A DNA stretch of 12,969 bases, taken from JBFGWM01 sp041588495 (GTDB lineage: Bacteria > Pseudomonadota > Gammaproteobacteria > Pseudomonadales > JBFGWM01). Shown here piece after piece: positions 1 through 6,378 of the stretch. The stretch spans positions 1-12,969 of the forward strand of contig JBFGWM010000058.1 in the NCBI GenBank assembly GCA_041588495.1, read 5' to 3'. The notes beneath the pieces are model-generated. The model did no database searches, had not been told where the DNA came from, and worked only from the letters and a program-made list of their open reading frames with translations. Numbering within the stretch: position 1 is the first letter of the stretch; every line of letters begins with the position of its first letter. Both the position numbers and the translations under genes were made by a program.

Positions 1-243
1 CCCGAGGACATCGGCATCGATCTGCTCGTGGAGCGGTTGCGGCAGGGCAGTGTCCGCGAGGTGATCCTCGCCACCGGCACCACCGTCGAGGGTGAGGCCA
101 CGGCGCATTACATCGCCGAGCAGGTTCGTGCGCTGGGCATCGGCATCTCGCGCATCGCCCACGGTGTACCCCTTGGCGGCGAACTCGAGTACGTCGACGG
201 CGGCACCCTGGCCCACGCCATCGCGGGTCGCCGCGCGCTCTGA
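1..243 (+). CDS. recR: Recombination mediator RecR, C-terminal part (5' end outside window)
   Basis: The reading frame is open from the first base and ends at TGA 241-243, giving about 80 residues of a protein normally near 200. The visible part matches the end of the Toprim region and the C-terminal tail of RecR: a stretch reading ATGTTVEGEATAHYIAE followed by RIAHGVPLGGELEYVDG. RecR acts with RecO (and RecF) in the cytoplasm to load RecA onto SSB-coated single-stranded DNA during gap repair. The N-terminal helix-hairpin-helix and zinc finger lie outside the window. In many bacteria recR follows dnaX and ybaB; whether that holds here cannot be seen. The tail is intact. Identification is by recognised family motifs. 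Confidence 0.95.
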   Translation, partial: PEDIGIDLLVERLRQGSVREVILATGTTVEGEATAHYIAEQVRALGIGISRIAHGVPLGGELEYVDGGTLAHAIAGRRAL

Positions 244-259
244 TTTTCCGCCTTCACGG

Positions 260-288
260 TTGAGCCCGCGGGCACTTTCCCGGATGAT
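260..288 (+). promoter_or_regulatory. Candidate sigma70-type promoter ahead of the acyl-CoA dehydrogenase gene
   Basis: In the 77-nt gap after recR, TTGAGC (260-265) and GATGAT (283-288) each match four of six consensus positions and are separated by exactly 17 nt. This would start transcription about 25 nt before the ATG at 321. The match is modest and no terminator with a T-run is visible after recR, so read-through from recR is equally possible. Confidence 0.3.
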
Positions 289-320
289 GGCGGCGTGTCC
301 TGAACCGCCGGTTTGCGTGC

Positions 321-1466
321 ATGACCGAATACCAGAAATACTTCGAGGAAAGCCACGACATCCTGCGTCGCGCCCTGCGCCGCTTCCTGGATGCCGAGGT
401 CACACCCCATATCCAGGAGTGGGAGGAGGCCGAGAGCTTCCCGCGCGAGATCTACCTGCGCGCCGGTGAAGAGGGCCTGCTCGGCATTGGCTACCCGGAA
501 GAGTACGGCGGCACGCCCGGCGATGGATTCCACAAGGTGGTCGCCACCGAGGAGATCATGCGCTGCGGGTCGGGCGGCTTTGCCGCGAGCCTGGGATCCC
601 TGGATATCGGTCTGCCCCCGGTGGTGCGTTTCGGCAGCCCGGAACTGCGCGAACGCGTCGTGCCGCCGGTACTTCGCGGGGAGAAAATCTCCTGCCTGGC
701 GATCACCGAGCCGGGGGGCGGATCCGATGTCGCGGGGCTGCGCACCCGTGCGGTACGCGACGGTGACCACTACGTGGTCAACGGTTGCAAGACCTTTATC
801 ACCAGCGGGCATCGCGCCGATTTCTATACCGTTGCGGTGCGCACCGGCGGCGAGGGCTTTGGCGGAATCAGCCTGCTGCTGATCGAGCGCGGTACGCCCG
901 GATTCAGTACCGGGAAACCCATGAAGAAAATGGGCTGGCGCTGCTCCGACACCGCAGAACTGTTCTTTGATGACTGCCGGGTGCCGGTGGCCAACCTGGT
1001 GGGCCAGGAGAATGGCGGCTTCGCCGTGATCATGTCCAATTTCCAGTTTGAGCGCCTGATGCTGGCATTGATGGCCAACATGACCGCCCAGCTCGCGTTC
1101 GAGGAGGCCCTCCGCTACGTGCACGAGCGCGAGGCGTTCGGACGCAAGCTGGAGCGCTTCCAGGTGATCCGCCACAAGCTGGCGGAAATGGCCACCCGGA
1201 TCGAGGCCAGCCGCGAGTTCACCTACCGGGTCGCGGCGCGCATTCACGCGGGCGAAAACGTCATCAAGGAGGTCTCGATGGCCAAGAACGTGGCCACCGA
1301 CACCAGCGACATGGTCACCGACGAGGCCGTGCAGATTCTTGGCGGCATGGGCTACATGCGCGAGTCCCTGGTGGAACGCCTGTACCGGGACAGCCGGATT
1401 CTCTCTATTGGCGGTGGCACCCACGAGATCATGAACGAAATCATCTGCAAGCAGATCGGGCTGTGA
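321..1466 (+). CDS. Acyl-CoA dehydrogenase family protein
   Basis: A complete 381-residue FAD flavoprotein of the usual family length. It should oxidise an acyl-CoA at the alpha-beta bond and pass electrons to electron-transfer flavoprotein. The N-terminal helical domain covers about 5-120, the middle beta domain holds CLAITEPGGGSD (125-136), and the C-terminal helical domain holds EAFGRKL (271-277) and QILGGMGYMRE (338-348). The position that carries the catalytic Glu in medium-chain enzymes is Gly here (IGGGTHEI, 363-370). Glu244 in FERL matches the alternative base used by isovaleryl-CoA and long-chain dehydrogenases, so the fold should be active but the chain-length or branched substrate cannot be named. 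No clear Shine-Dalgarno precedes ATG 321; the start is chosen because the protein begins just before the conserved first helix. It lies 31 nt before rnd and may be cotranscribed with it. Confidence 0.92.
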   Translation: MTEYQKYFEESHDILRRALRRFLDAEVTPHIQEWEEAESFPREIYLRAGEEGLLGIGYPEEYGGTPGDGFHKVVATEEIMRCGSGGFAASLGSLDIGLPPVVRFGSPELRERVVPPVLRGEKISCLAITEPGGGSDVAGLRTRAVRDGDHYVVNGCKTFITSGHRADFYTVAVRTGGEGFGGISLLLIERGTPGFSTGKPMKKMGWRCSDTAELFFDDCRVPVANLVGQENGGFAVIMSNFQFERLMLALMANMTAQLAFEEALRYVHEREAFGRKLERFQVIRHKLAEMATRIEASREFTYRVAARIHAGENVIKEVSMAKNVATDTSDMVTDEAVQILGGMGYMRESLVERLYRDSRILSIGGGTHEIMNEIICKQIGL

Positions 1467-1497
1467 ACAGGCCTGGAATCCTGCGCGGAGCCGGCCG

Positions 1498-2670
1498 ATG
1501 GATGCCCGCGTGAGCGCCCGCGAATTGCCGGCCGCGCGCTTCGTGGTGGATGACGACCGCTTCGCCTCCGCATGCGGGAGCCTGGCCGGAAACGCCGTCG
1601 TGGGGCTGGATACCGAGTTCGAGCGGACCCGCACCTACTATGCGAAGTTCGCCCTGCTGCAGGCGGCCGGCGGCGAAGACATCGTGCTGGCCGACGCGCT
1701 TGCGGTCAGCGACTGGACCCCGCTGGCGGAACTCCTCACCAACACCGCGGTGACCAAGGTCATGCACGGCTGCGAGGAGGACCTGGAAGTGCTGGGGCGG
1801 GCCACCGGGCAGTATCCGCTCGCCTTGTTCGACACCCAGGTGGCGGCGGGCTTCGCGGGCCTGGATTTCGGCATGGGTTACATGCGCCTGGTCTCGCAGT
1901 TGCTCGGTATCGATCTCCCCAAGGAGTCCCAGCGTTCGGACTGGATGCAACGGCCGTTGTCGCCACTGCAGCTCGAATATGCGGCCGCCGATGCCGCGTG
2001 GCTGCCGGACCTCCACGGGATTCTCGTGGAAAAACTGGCTGCCCGCGGGATGCTCGAATGGTGCACGCAGGAATGCGGGGAAATTGTCGCCCGTCGTCGC
2101 CTCCAGGACGCGGACGGTTACGATTTCCGGCGTATCCAGTATGTTTCGCGCCTTGACCGGCGTGGCCTGGCGGTGGCCCGCGCCCTGTGCGGCTGGCGCG
2201 AGGCGCGGGCGCGTGAACGTGACCGCCCGCGCGGCTGGATCATGGATGACGCGCTGCTGGTCGACCTCGCCGAACGCCGGCCTGCTGACGCTGCTGCCCT
2301 GGAGGGTATCGGCGGCATGCCGCCGAAGCTGGTGAGCCACTGTGGCGCGGAACTTGTGGAAATGATCGCGAATGCCTCGTCACTGCCGGAGCCCGAGTGT
2401 CCCACGGCACACACACCGCCACCGGTCGCCGAGGGCAAGGCGTGGATGAAGCGCCTCAAGGCGATCGTGCGCGATGCGGCCGAGCGTCACCAGCTGCCGC
2501 CGGCGTTGCTGGCCGGCCAGCGCATCCTGAAGGGGCTCATGGTGCAGGCCTGGCCCGAGGGCCAGGCGGAACTGCCACCCGTGCTTGCGGGCTGGCGTCG
2601 GACCGTGATCGGCGACGCGCTGCTCGACGCGCTGCGCGAACTTGCCAGCGACAGGGGGAGCGCGCGGTGA
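1498..2670 (+). CDS. rnd: Ribonuclease D
   Basis: A 390-residue protein with the DEDDy 3'-5' exonuclease domain at about 14-185 and two helical HRDC-type regions behind it (about 213-292 and 310-385). The metal ligands are visible: Asp38 and Glu40 in LDTEFERT, Asp95 in CEEDLEVL, and Tyr161 with Asp165 in YAAAD. As I recall, the E. coli catalytic residues sit exactly ten positions earlier. RNase D trims the 3' ends of tRNA precursors and other small RNAs in the cytoplasm. ATG 1498 has GGAG at 1488-1491, six nt upstream, which supports it; the ten-residue offset makes an in-frame GTG at 1510 a weaker alternative. The stop overlaps the start of the YcgL-family gene by four bases, which suggests coupled translation. 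Confidence 0.95.
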   Translation: MDARVSARELPAARFVVDDDRFASACGSLAGNAVVGLDTEFERTRTYYAKFALLQAAGGEDIVLADALAVSDWTPLAELLTNTAVTKVMHGCEEDLEVLGRATGQYPLALFDTQVAAGFAGLDFGMGYMRLVSQLLGIDLPKESQRSDWMQRPLSPLQLEYAAADAAWLPDLHGILVEKLAARGMLEWCTQECGEIVARRRLQDADGYDFRRIQYVSRLDRRGLAVARALCGWREARARERDRPRGWIMDDALLVDLAERRPADAAALEGIGGMPPKLVSHCGAELVEMIANASSLPEPECPTAHTPPPVAEGKAWMKRLKAIVRDAAERHQLPPALLAGQRILKGLMVQAWPEGQAELPPVLAGWRRTVIGDALLDALRELASDRGSAR

Positions 2671-2930
2671 AACTGTTCTGCTCGGTGTATCGGAGCGGCC
2701 GCAACGAGGACACCTACCTGTACGTGGAGCGTGGTACGGACCTCGACAGCCTCCCGGAGGCATTGCGTAAGCGCTTCGGCGAGGCCGTCCACGTCATGGA
2801 CCTGGTACTCACCCCGCAGCGCAAGCTGGCCCGGGCCGATGCCGCCGAGGTCATCGAGCAGATTGGCAGCGCCGGATTCTACCTGCAGATGCCGCCACGC
2901 CCGGAACTGTGGGACTCCGCGTCGCGCTGA
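2667..2930 (+). CDS. YcgL domain-containing protein
   Basis: An 87-residue small protein starting at GTG 2667, inside the GTGA overlap with the rnd stop, with AGGGGG at 2653-2658 as ribosome binding site. It shows the family hallmarks: the opening KLFCSVYRS, then DTYLYVE (15-21) and GFYLQMPP (70-77). Those match E. coli YcgL, which begins a little earlier (108 residues). The family is a small alpha/beta fold found mainly in gammaproteobacteria; its biochemical role is not established. Sitting directly behind rnd is a layout I recall from other gammaproteobacteria and hints at a link to RNA processing, but that is inference. Longer in-frame starts upstream lie wholly inside rnd and are not supported. 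Confidence 0.9.
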   Translation: MKLFCSVYRSGRNEDTYLYVERGTDLDSLPEALRKRFGEAVHVMDLVLTPQRKLARADAAEVIEQIGSAGFYLQMPPRPELWDSASR

Positions 2931-2966
2931 GGAGGCTCCCCCCGGCCCCGCGAGCGGGCATGGAGA

Positions 2967-2995
2967 TTTCCGCGCGCCCAAGCGGCTAATATACT
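2967..2995 (+). promoter_or_regulatory. Candidate promoter for the six-gene run starting at 3025
   Basis: TATACT at 2990-2995 is a good -10 hexamer in otherwise GC-rich DNA. Seventeen nt upstream lies TTTCCG (2967-2972), matching only three of six -35 positions. Transcription would start near 3002, about 23 nt before the GTG start at 3025. It sits in the 94-nt gap that separates the rnd group from the next run, which is where a promoter would be expected. Confidence 0.45.
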
Positions 2996-3024
2996 GTTGA
3001 GTCTCCCCGGGAATCGGAGTCGTC

Positions 3025-3480
3025 GTGTTCACTGAACTGGGTTACGTGCTTGGCTGGCTGGTCTACCTGTCCGCGGCCCTCGGCTGCTGCATGGTGTGGT
3101 GGCGCATTACCCGCCACGTTGGCTGGTACGAATTGCGCCAGGTCCTGCGCCTGGTCTGCTTCACGGTGCTGTTCACGCCGTGGTTCAGTGATCCCGATCG
3201 CGAGCCCGAGGTTTTCCGTGACCAGGTGGAGACCCGGATCACACTGGGCGCGGTGGCCGGCGAGGCGCAAACGGTTCAGGAGGAGGTCGACGAGGGCCTG
3301 CCGCCGATGGCCCCCGCTTACGTGGTCGCGGCATTCGATTACCTGTCCGGTGGCATGGAGGCGGCCCGCCGCGGCTTGCGCCCCATCGTGATCCTGAGCA
3401 TCGCCGGGTTCGTCCTGCTGCTGCCCGCCTTCCTGGTGCGGCGCCTGCACGGGCCTGTCCCGGAGCCGGGGCATGGCTGA
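3025..3480 (+). CDS. Small integral membrane protein of unknown function
   Basis: A 151-residue protein I do not recognise. It starts at GTG 3025 with GGAG at 3016-3019, five nt upstream. Hydrophobic stretches at about 5-27 (GYVLGWLVYL onward), 39-54 and 119-138 suggest two or three membrane segments. Between the second and third lies a hydrophilic, acidic stretch of about 65 residues (for example QEEVDEG, 85-91) that probably faces one side of the membrane as a loop. The C-terminus is short and basic (RRLHG). It is the first gene of the run reaching to 8625 and overlaps the HIT gene by 8 nt, so it is likely translated together with it. No catalytic motif is visible. Confidence 0.8.
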   Translation: MFTELGYVLGWLVYLSAALGCCMVWWRITRHVGWYELRQVLRLVCFTVLFTPWFSDPDREPEVFRDQVETRITLGAVAGEAQTVQEEVDEGLPPMAPAYVVAAFDYLSGGMEAARRGLRPIVILSIAGFVLLLPAFLVRRLHGPVPEPGHG

Positions 3481-3937
3481 ATGCATCTTCTGTGCGATTG
3501 TCGCGGGCAATGCGCCCTGCGCGATGGTGTATGAAGATGAACTGTGCATGGCCTTCATGGATCGTTTTCCCTGGCGGCCGGGACACACGCTGATCATCTC
3601 CCGGGCGCACGCCCAACATCTCAACGAGTTGCCGGCGCCCACCCGCGACCGGATTTTCCAGATTGCCTCGCGGGTGCGTGGCGCGCTCCCCGCAACCGGG
3701 ATCGGCTGCGACGCCGCGAACATCTTCCTGAATGACGGCAAGGCGGCGAACCAGCACGTGCCCCACGTTCACGTGCACGTCCTGCCCCGCGTGCGCGGTG
3801 ATTCCCTGCGCATGGCCGGGACCCTGCTGACCCGGGTGGGAAATTATTTTGGCGGCGGCCCCGCGCTGGACCGGCTGCAGGACCAGGCGGCCCGCATTCG
3901 CAGCGCCATGGCGGGTGGAAGTCGCGATCATGTGTGA
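3473..3937 (+). CDS. HIT family protein (histidine triad nucleotide hydrolase or transferase)
   Basis: A 154-residue protein with the histidine triad HVHVHVLP at 98-105; the middle His100 would be the residue that takes the nucleotidyl group. An N-terminal CIFCAIVAG (4-12) resembles the zinc- or substrate-proximal start of HIT proteins. GHTLIISRAHAQHLNEL (37-53) and NIFLNDGKAANQ (83-94) are further family landmarks. HIT proteins act on the alpha-phosphate of nucleotides such as AMP-amino acid conjugates or dinucleoside polyphosphates, in the cytoplasm. The precise substrate cannot be told from sequence. The ATG lies inside the upstream gene and overlaps its stop by 8 nt, and its own stop overlaps yafJ by 8 nt. 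Confidence 0.92.
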   Translation: MAECIFCAIVAGNAPCAMVYEDELCMAFMDRFPWRPGHTLIISRAHAQHLNELPAPTRDRIFQIASRVRGALPATGIGCDAANIFLNDGKAANQHVPHVHVHVLPRVRGDSLRMAGTLLTRVGNYFGGGPALDRLQDQAARIRSAMAGGSRDHV

Positions 3938-4703
3938 ACTGCTTGGCATGAGCGCCAACGTACCGACTGACATCTGTTTCAGCTTCACCGGCCTGATGCA
4001 GCGTGGCGGCGGCACCGGTCCGCACCGGGACGGCTGGGGCATCACGTTCTACCAGGGCAAGGGCATGCGCGAGTTTCGGGACCCCGCACCCAGCGTCGAG
4101 TCGGAGATCGCACGCCTGGTGCAGAAGTACCCGATCAAGAGCGACATCGTCATCGGCCACATTCGCCAGGCCAATTCGGGGCGCGTTTGCCTGGAGAACA
4201 CCCACCCGTTCACCCGCGAACTCTGGGGCCGTTACTGGTCCTATGCCCACAACGGCCAGCTGCGCGGCGCCAAGCGCAGGCTGGAGCTTTCCTCTTACCG
4301 GCCGGTGGGAACCACGGACAGCGAGCACGCGTTCTGCTGGCTGATGGCGCGCATCCGGGACGAGTTTCCGAACCCGCCGCGCAATCCGGGGAAACTGTGG
4401 CGCCGCATGCGCCACTGGTGCGATGAACTCCGTCAGTTCGGGGTCTTCAACCTGCTGCTTACCGATTCCCGTTACCTGTATGCCTACTGCAGCACCAAGC
4501 TGTGCTGGATCACGCGGCGCGCCCCGTTCGGCGAGGCGCGGCTCAGCGATGCCGACCTGGCGGTGGACTTCTGCACCGAGACCACGCCGACCGACGTGGT
4601 CTCGGTCGCCGCGACCGAGCCGCTGACCGCCAACGAGGACTGGAACCGCATGCAGGCGGGCCAGCTGTGCGTGTTTCGAGGAGGAGTTGCGCACCATGTC
4701 TGA
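3930..4703 (+). CDS. yafJ: Class II glutamine amidotransferase, YafJ type
   Basis: A 257-residue protein. ATG 3930 is chosen because Cys2 (MCELLGMSAN) must become the N-terminal nucleophile after Met removal; an upstream in-frame extension would bury it. Glutaminase landmarks follow: DGWG (34-37), HIRQA (77-81), NTHPF (90-94), HNG (107-109) and TDSE (129-132). The sequence closely follows E. coli YafJ over its length (about 255 residues), including GLMQRGGGTGP. The family is a stand-alone Ntn-hydrolase glutaminase domain that should release ammonia from glutamine, but no acceptor domain is present and the physiological acceptor is not established. It overlaps both neighbours by 8 nt, tying it to the HIT gene and the following unknown gene. 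Confidence 0.95.
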   Translation: MCELLGMSANVPTDICFSFTGLMQRGGGTGPHRDGWGITFYQGKGMREFRDPAPSVESEIARLVQKYPIKSDIVIGHIRQANSGRVCLENTHPFTRELWGRYWSYAHNGQLRGAKRRLELSSYRPVGTTDSEHAFCWLMARIRDEFPNPPRNPGKLWRRMRHWCDELRQFGVFNLLLTDSRYLYAYCSTKLCWITRRAPFGEARLSDADLAVDFCTETTPTDVVSVAATEPLTANEDWNRMQAGQLCVFRGGVAHHV

Positions 4704-5505
4704 TGACGGAACGCCTCTGCCTCCGCGCGAACCCTGGTGGGGAAATTTCGATTTCGTGGAGGGCAGGATGCGCACCTGGGATGTGGGGCCGGTGCGCCTG
4801 CGGGTTTTCTCCGAGCGCCACGAGTGGCGCTTCGCCTGGGAGTGTGGTGGCGACCCGCTGGCCAGTGGAATGGCGGTCAGCGACAACCTGGCCCCGGAAG
4901 ACCCCACGGAGTGCGCCTCGCAGATTCGCTTTGCCTGTGATCCCGGTGATCGCAGGCTGGAGGTGCGGCCCCGCCTAGGCGACCGGCCGTTCGTGACCAA
5001 GCCCGAGGTGCCGCTGCAGGTGCCGACCGGGGGGCAGGCGACGCTCTTTATCACCACCCCGGTATGGGTCGGCCTCTGCCTGCAACCCGGGGCGGCGGTC
5101 AGCCACGAGTTTCCGTCCTACCGTCCCCCCGACACCTGGTTCGGGCGTGACAACGTCGAGGGTGAACTGTGCTACGCGAGTCGTACCTGGGCGAAACTTT
5201 CCGCCGAGAATTTCGGTTACTGGCCGCACCGTGCGCTGACCTCGGTGGTGATCCGTAACCGGTCCAGCGCCTCGCTGGTGCTGGACCGCATCAAGCTGCC
5301 GGTGCCCAACCTGACGCTGTACGTGGACAACGAGGGGTACCTGCGCACCAGTGGCCTGATGCTGAAAAAGGATGACGAGCACGATCTCGCCCAGGCGCGG
5401 CTCCTTGAGCGGGGTTCGGCCGAAGCCTCCTGGCAGGTCGTGAGTCCGCCTCGGGTGGAATTGCGCAATCGCTGGGTCAACGCATTTTCGGGCATGTTCG
5501 GGTAA
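4696..5505 (+). CDS. Uncharacterised beta-rich protein, tentatively DUF432
   Basis: A 269-residue protein with no signal peptide and no membrane segment, so probably cytoplasmic. The ATG at 4696 has AGGAGGAG (4679-4686) nine nt upstream; an in-frame TTG at 4687 abuts that site and is unlikely. Predicted character is mostly beta strand, with alternating hydrophobic residues and the motifs TPVWVGLCL (121-129), TWFGRDNVEGELCYASRT (147-164) and LPVPNLTLYVDNEGYL (201-216). The FG..xxGELCY block and the position just ahead of an MscS gene remind me of DUF432 proteins, but I recall this from memory and hold it loosely. The start overlaps the yafJ stop by 8 nt and the stop lies 5 nt before the channel gene, so coexpression with the channel is very likely. 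Function unknown. Confidence 0.82.
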   Translation: MSDDGTPLPPREPWWGNFDFVEGRMRTWDVGPVRLRVFSERHEWRFAWECGGDPLASGMAVSDNLAPEDPTECASQIRFACDPGDRRLEVRPRLGDRPFVTKPEVPLQVPTGGQATLFITTPVWVGLCLQPGAAVSHEFPSYRPPDTWFGRDNVEGELCYASRTWAKLSAENFGYWPHRALTSVVIRNRSSASLVLDRIKLPVPNLTLYVDNEGYLRTSGLMLKKDDEHDLAQARLLERGSAEASWQVVSPPRVELRNRWVNAFSGMFG

Positions 5506-5510
5506 ACCCT

Positions 5511-6362
5511 ATGGAAGCAATCGGCGAAATGGGCGCGCTGTTTGGCGCCGAGCAAATGCGGGCGCTGATGCGCGCGGTGGTCATGCTGGGCGTCGGCATC
5601 CTCATCATCCGCGTGGTGATGCTGCTGCTGCGCCGCTTCGGCAAGGACAACCTGCCACCGCAGCACTACATGCTTGTCAGTCGGGTCACCTATTACGCGC
5701 TGGTCCTGCTGGTCGGTTTCTCGGTGCTTCACCAGTTCGGCTTCAAGGTCAGCGTCCTGCTCGGCGCCGCGGGCATTCTCACCGTCGCCATCGGTTTTGC
5801 ATCCCAGACCTCCGCGTCCAACCTGATCAGCGGCCTGTTCCTGATCGCCGAGCGGCCCTTCGTGGTCGGCAACTTCATCCGCGTCGGGGAGGTCGTCGGC
5901 GAGGTATTGTCGGTGGACCTGCTCTCGGTGAAGCTGCGCACGCCGGACAATCTCTATGTCCGCGTTCCGAACGAAACCCTGATCAAGTCGAACATCGTCA
6001 ACCTGTCTCATTTTCCGATCCGCCGCCTCGACCTGCTGCTGGACATCGCCTACAAGGAAGACCTCGGGAGGGTCTACGACGCACTGGTTGCCGCAGCGGA
6101 GTCGAACCACCGCTGCCTGGTGGACCCGGCGCCGCAGATGATCTTCCAGGGATTCGGCGACTCCTCGCTCAAGGTGCAGTTCTCCGTGTGGGCAGCGCGC
6201 GAAAACTTCCTGGAGATGCGCAACACGCTGCCGCAGCAGATTCGCACCCGTTTCGCCGAGGACGACATCGAGATTCCATACCCGCGCAGGACCCTCACCG
6301 GTTCGGAAACCGAACCGCCGCTGCGGATACAGCTGGTTTCCGAAAAGCCCGCCGGGTCCTGA
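5511..6362 (+). CDS. MscS-family small-conductance mechanosensitive channel
   Basis: A 283-residue inner-membrane protein, close to the 286 residues of E. coli MscS. Three membrane segments are visible at about 18-41, 55-77 and 80-112. The third is the pore helix, with the characteristic small-residue pattern LGAAGILTVAIGFASQ (84-99) and then NLISGLFLIAERPF (104-117). The beta domain follows with FIRVGEVVGEVLSV (122-135) and RVPNETLIKSNIVN (151-164), then the C-terminal alpha/beta domain. Such channels open under membrane tension and release solutes on hypo-osmotic downshift. The gene starts 5 nt after the preceding gene and ends 16 nt before the cyclase start. A weak upstream ribosome site suggests translation depends partly on coupling. 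Confidence 0.95.
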   Translation: MEAIGEMGALFGAEQMRALMRAVVMLGVGILIIRVVMLLLRRFGKDNLPPQHYMLVSRVTYYALVLLVGFSVLHQFGFKVSVLLGAAGILTVAIGFASQTSASNLISGLFLIAERPFVVGNFIRVGEVVGEVLSVDLLSVKLRTPDNLYVRVPNETLIKSNIVNLSHFPIRRLDLLLDIAYKEDLGRVYDALVAAAESNHRCLVDPAPQMIFQGFGDSSLKVQFSVWAARENFLEMRNTLPQQIRTRFAEDDIEIPYPRRTLTGSETEPPLRIQLVSEKPAGS

Positions 6363-6378
6363 TGGCGGGGCACCCGTC

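Noticed and set aside
108..1634. 508-residue open frame on the - strand across the acyl-CoA dehydrogenase gene
   Set aside because: It is antisense to a clearly recognised gene, is rich in His, Arg and Ala as expected of shadow frames in GC-rich DNA, and shows no family motif.
2947..2958. Short hairpin CCCG-CGAG-CGGG after the YcgL gene as a terminator
   Set aside because: Only four base pairs and no T-run follows; such hairpins are common by chance in this GC-rich DNA.
3849..3929. In-frame upstream extension of yafJ
   Set aside because: It would displace the catalytic Cys from the N-terminus and runs wholly within the HIT gene.
3621..5057. 478-residue open frame on the - strand across HIT, yafJ and the DUF432-like gene
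   Set aside because: It covers three genes with solid motifs and overlapping starts on the + strand; composition is typical of an antisense shadow.
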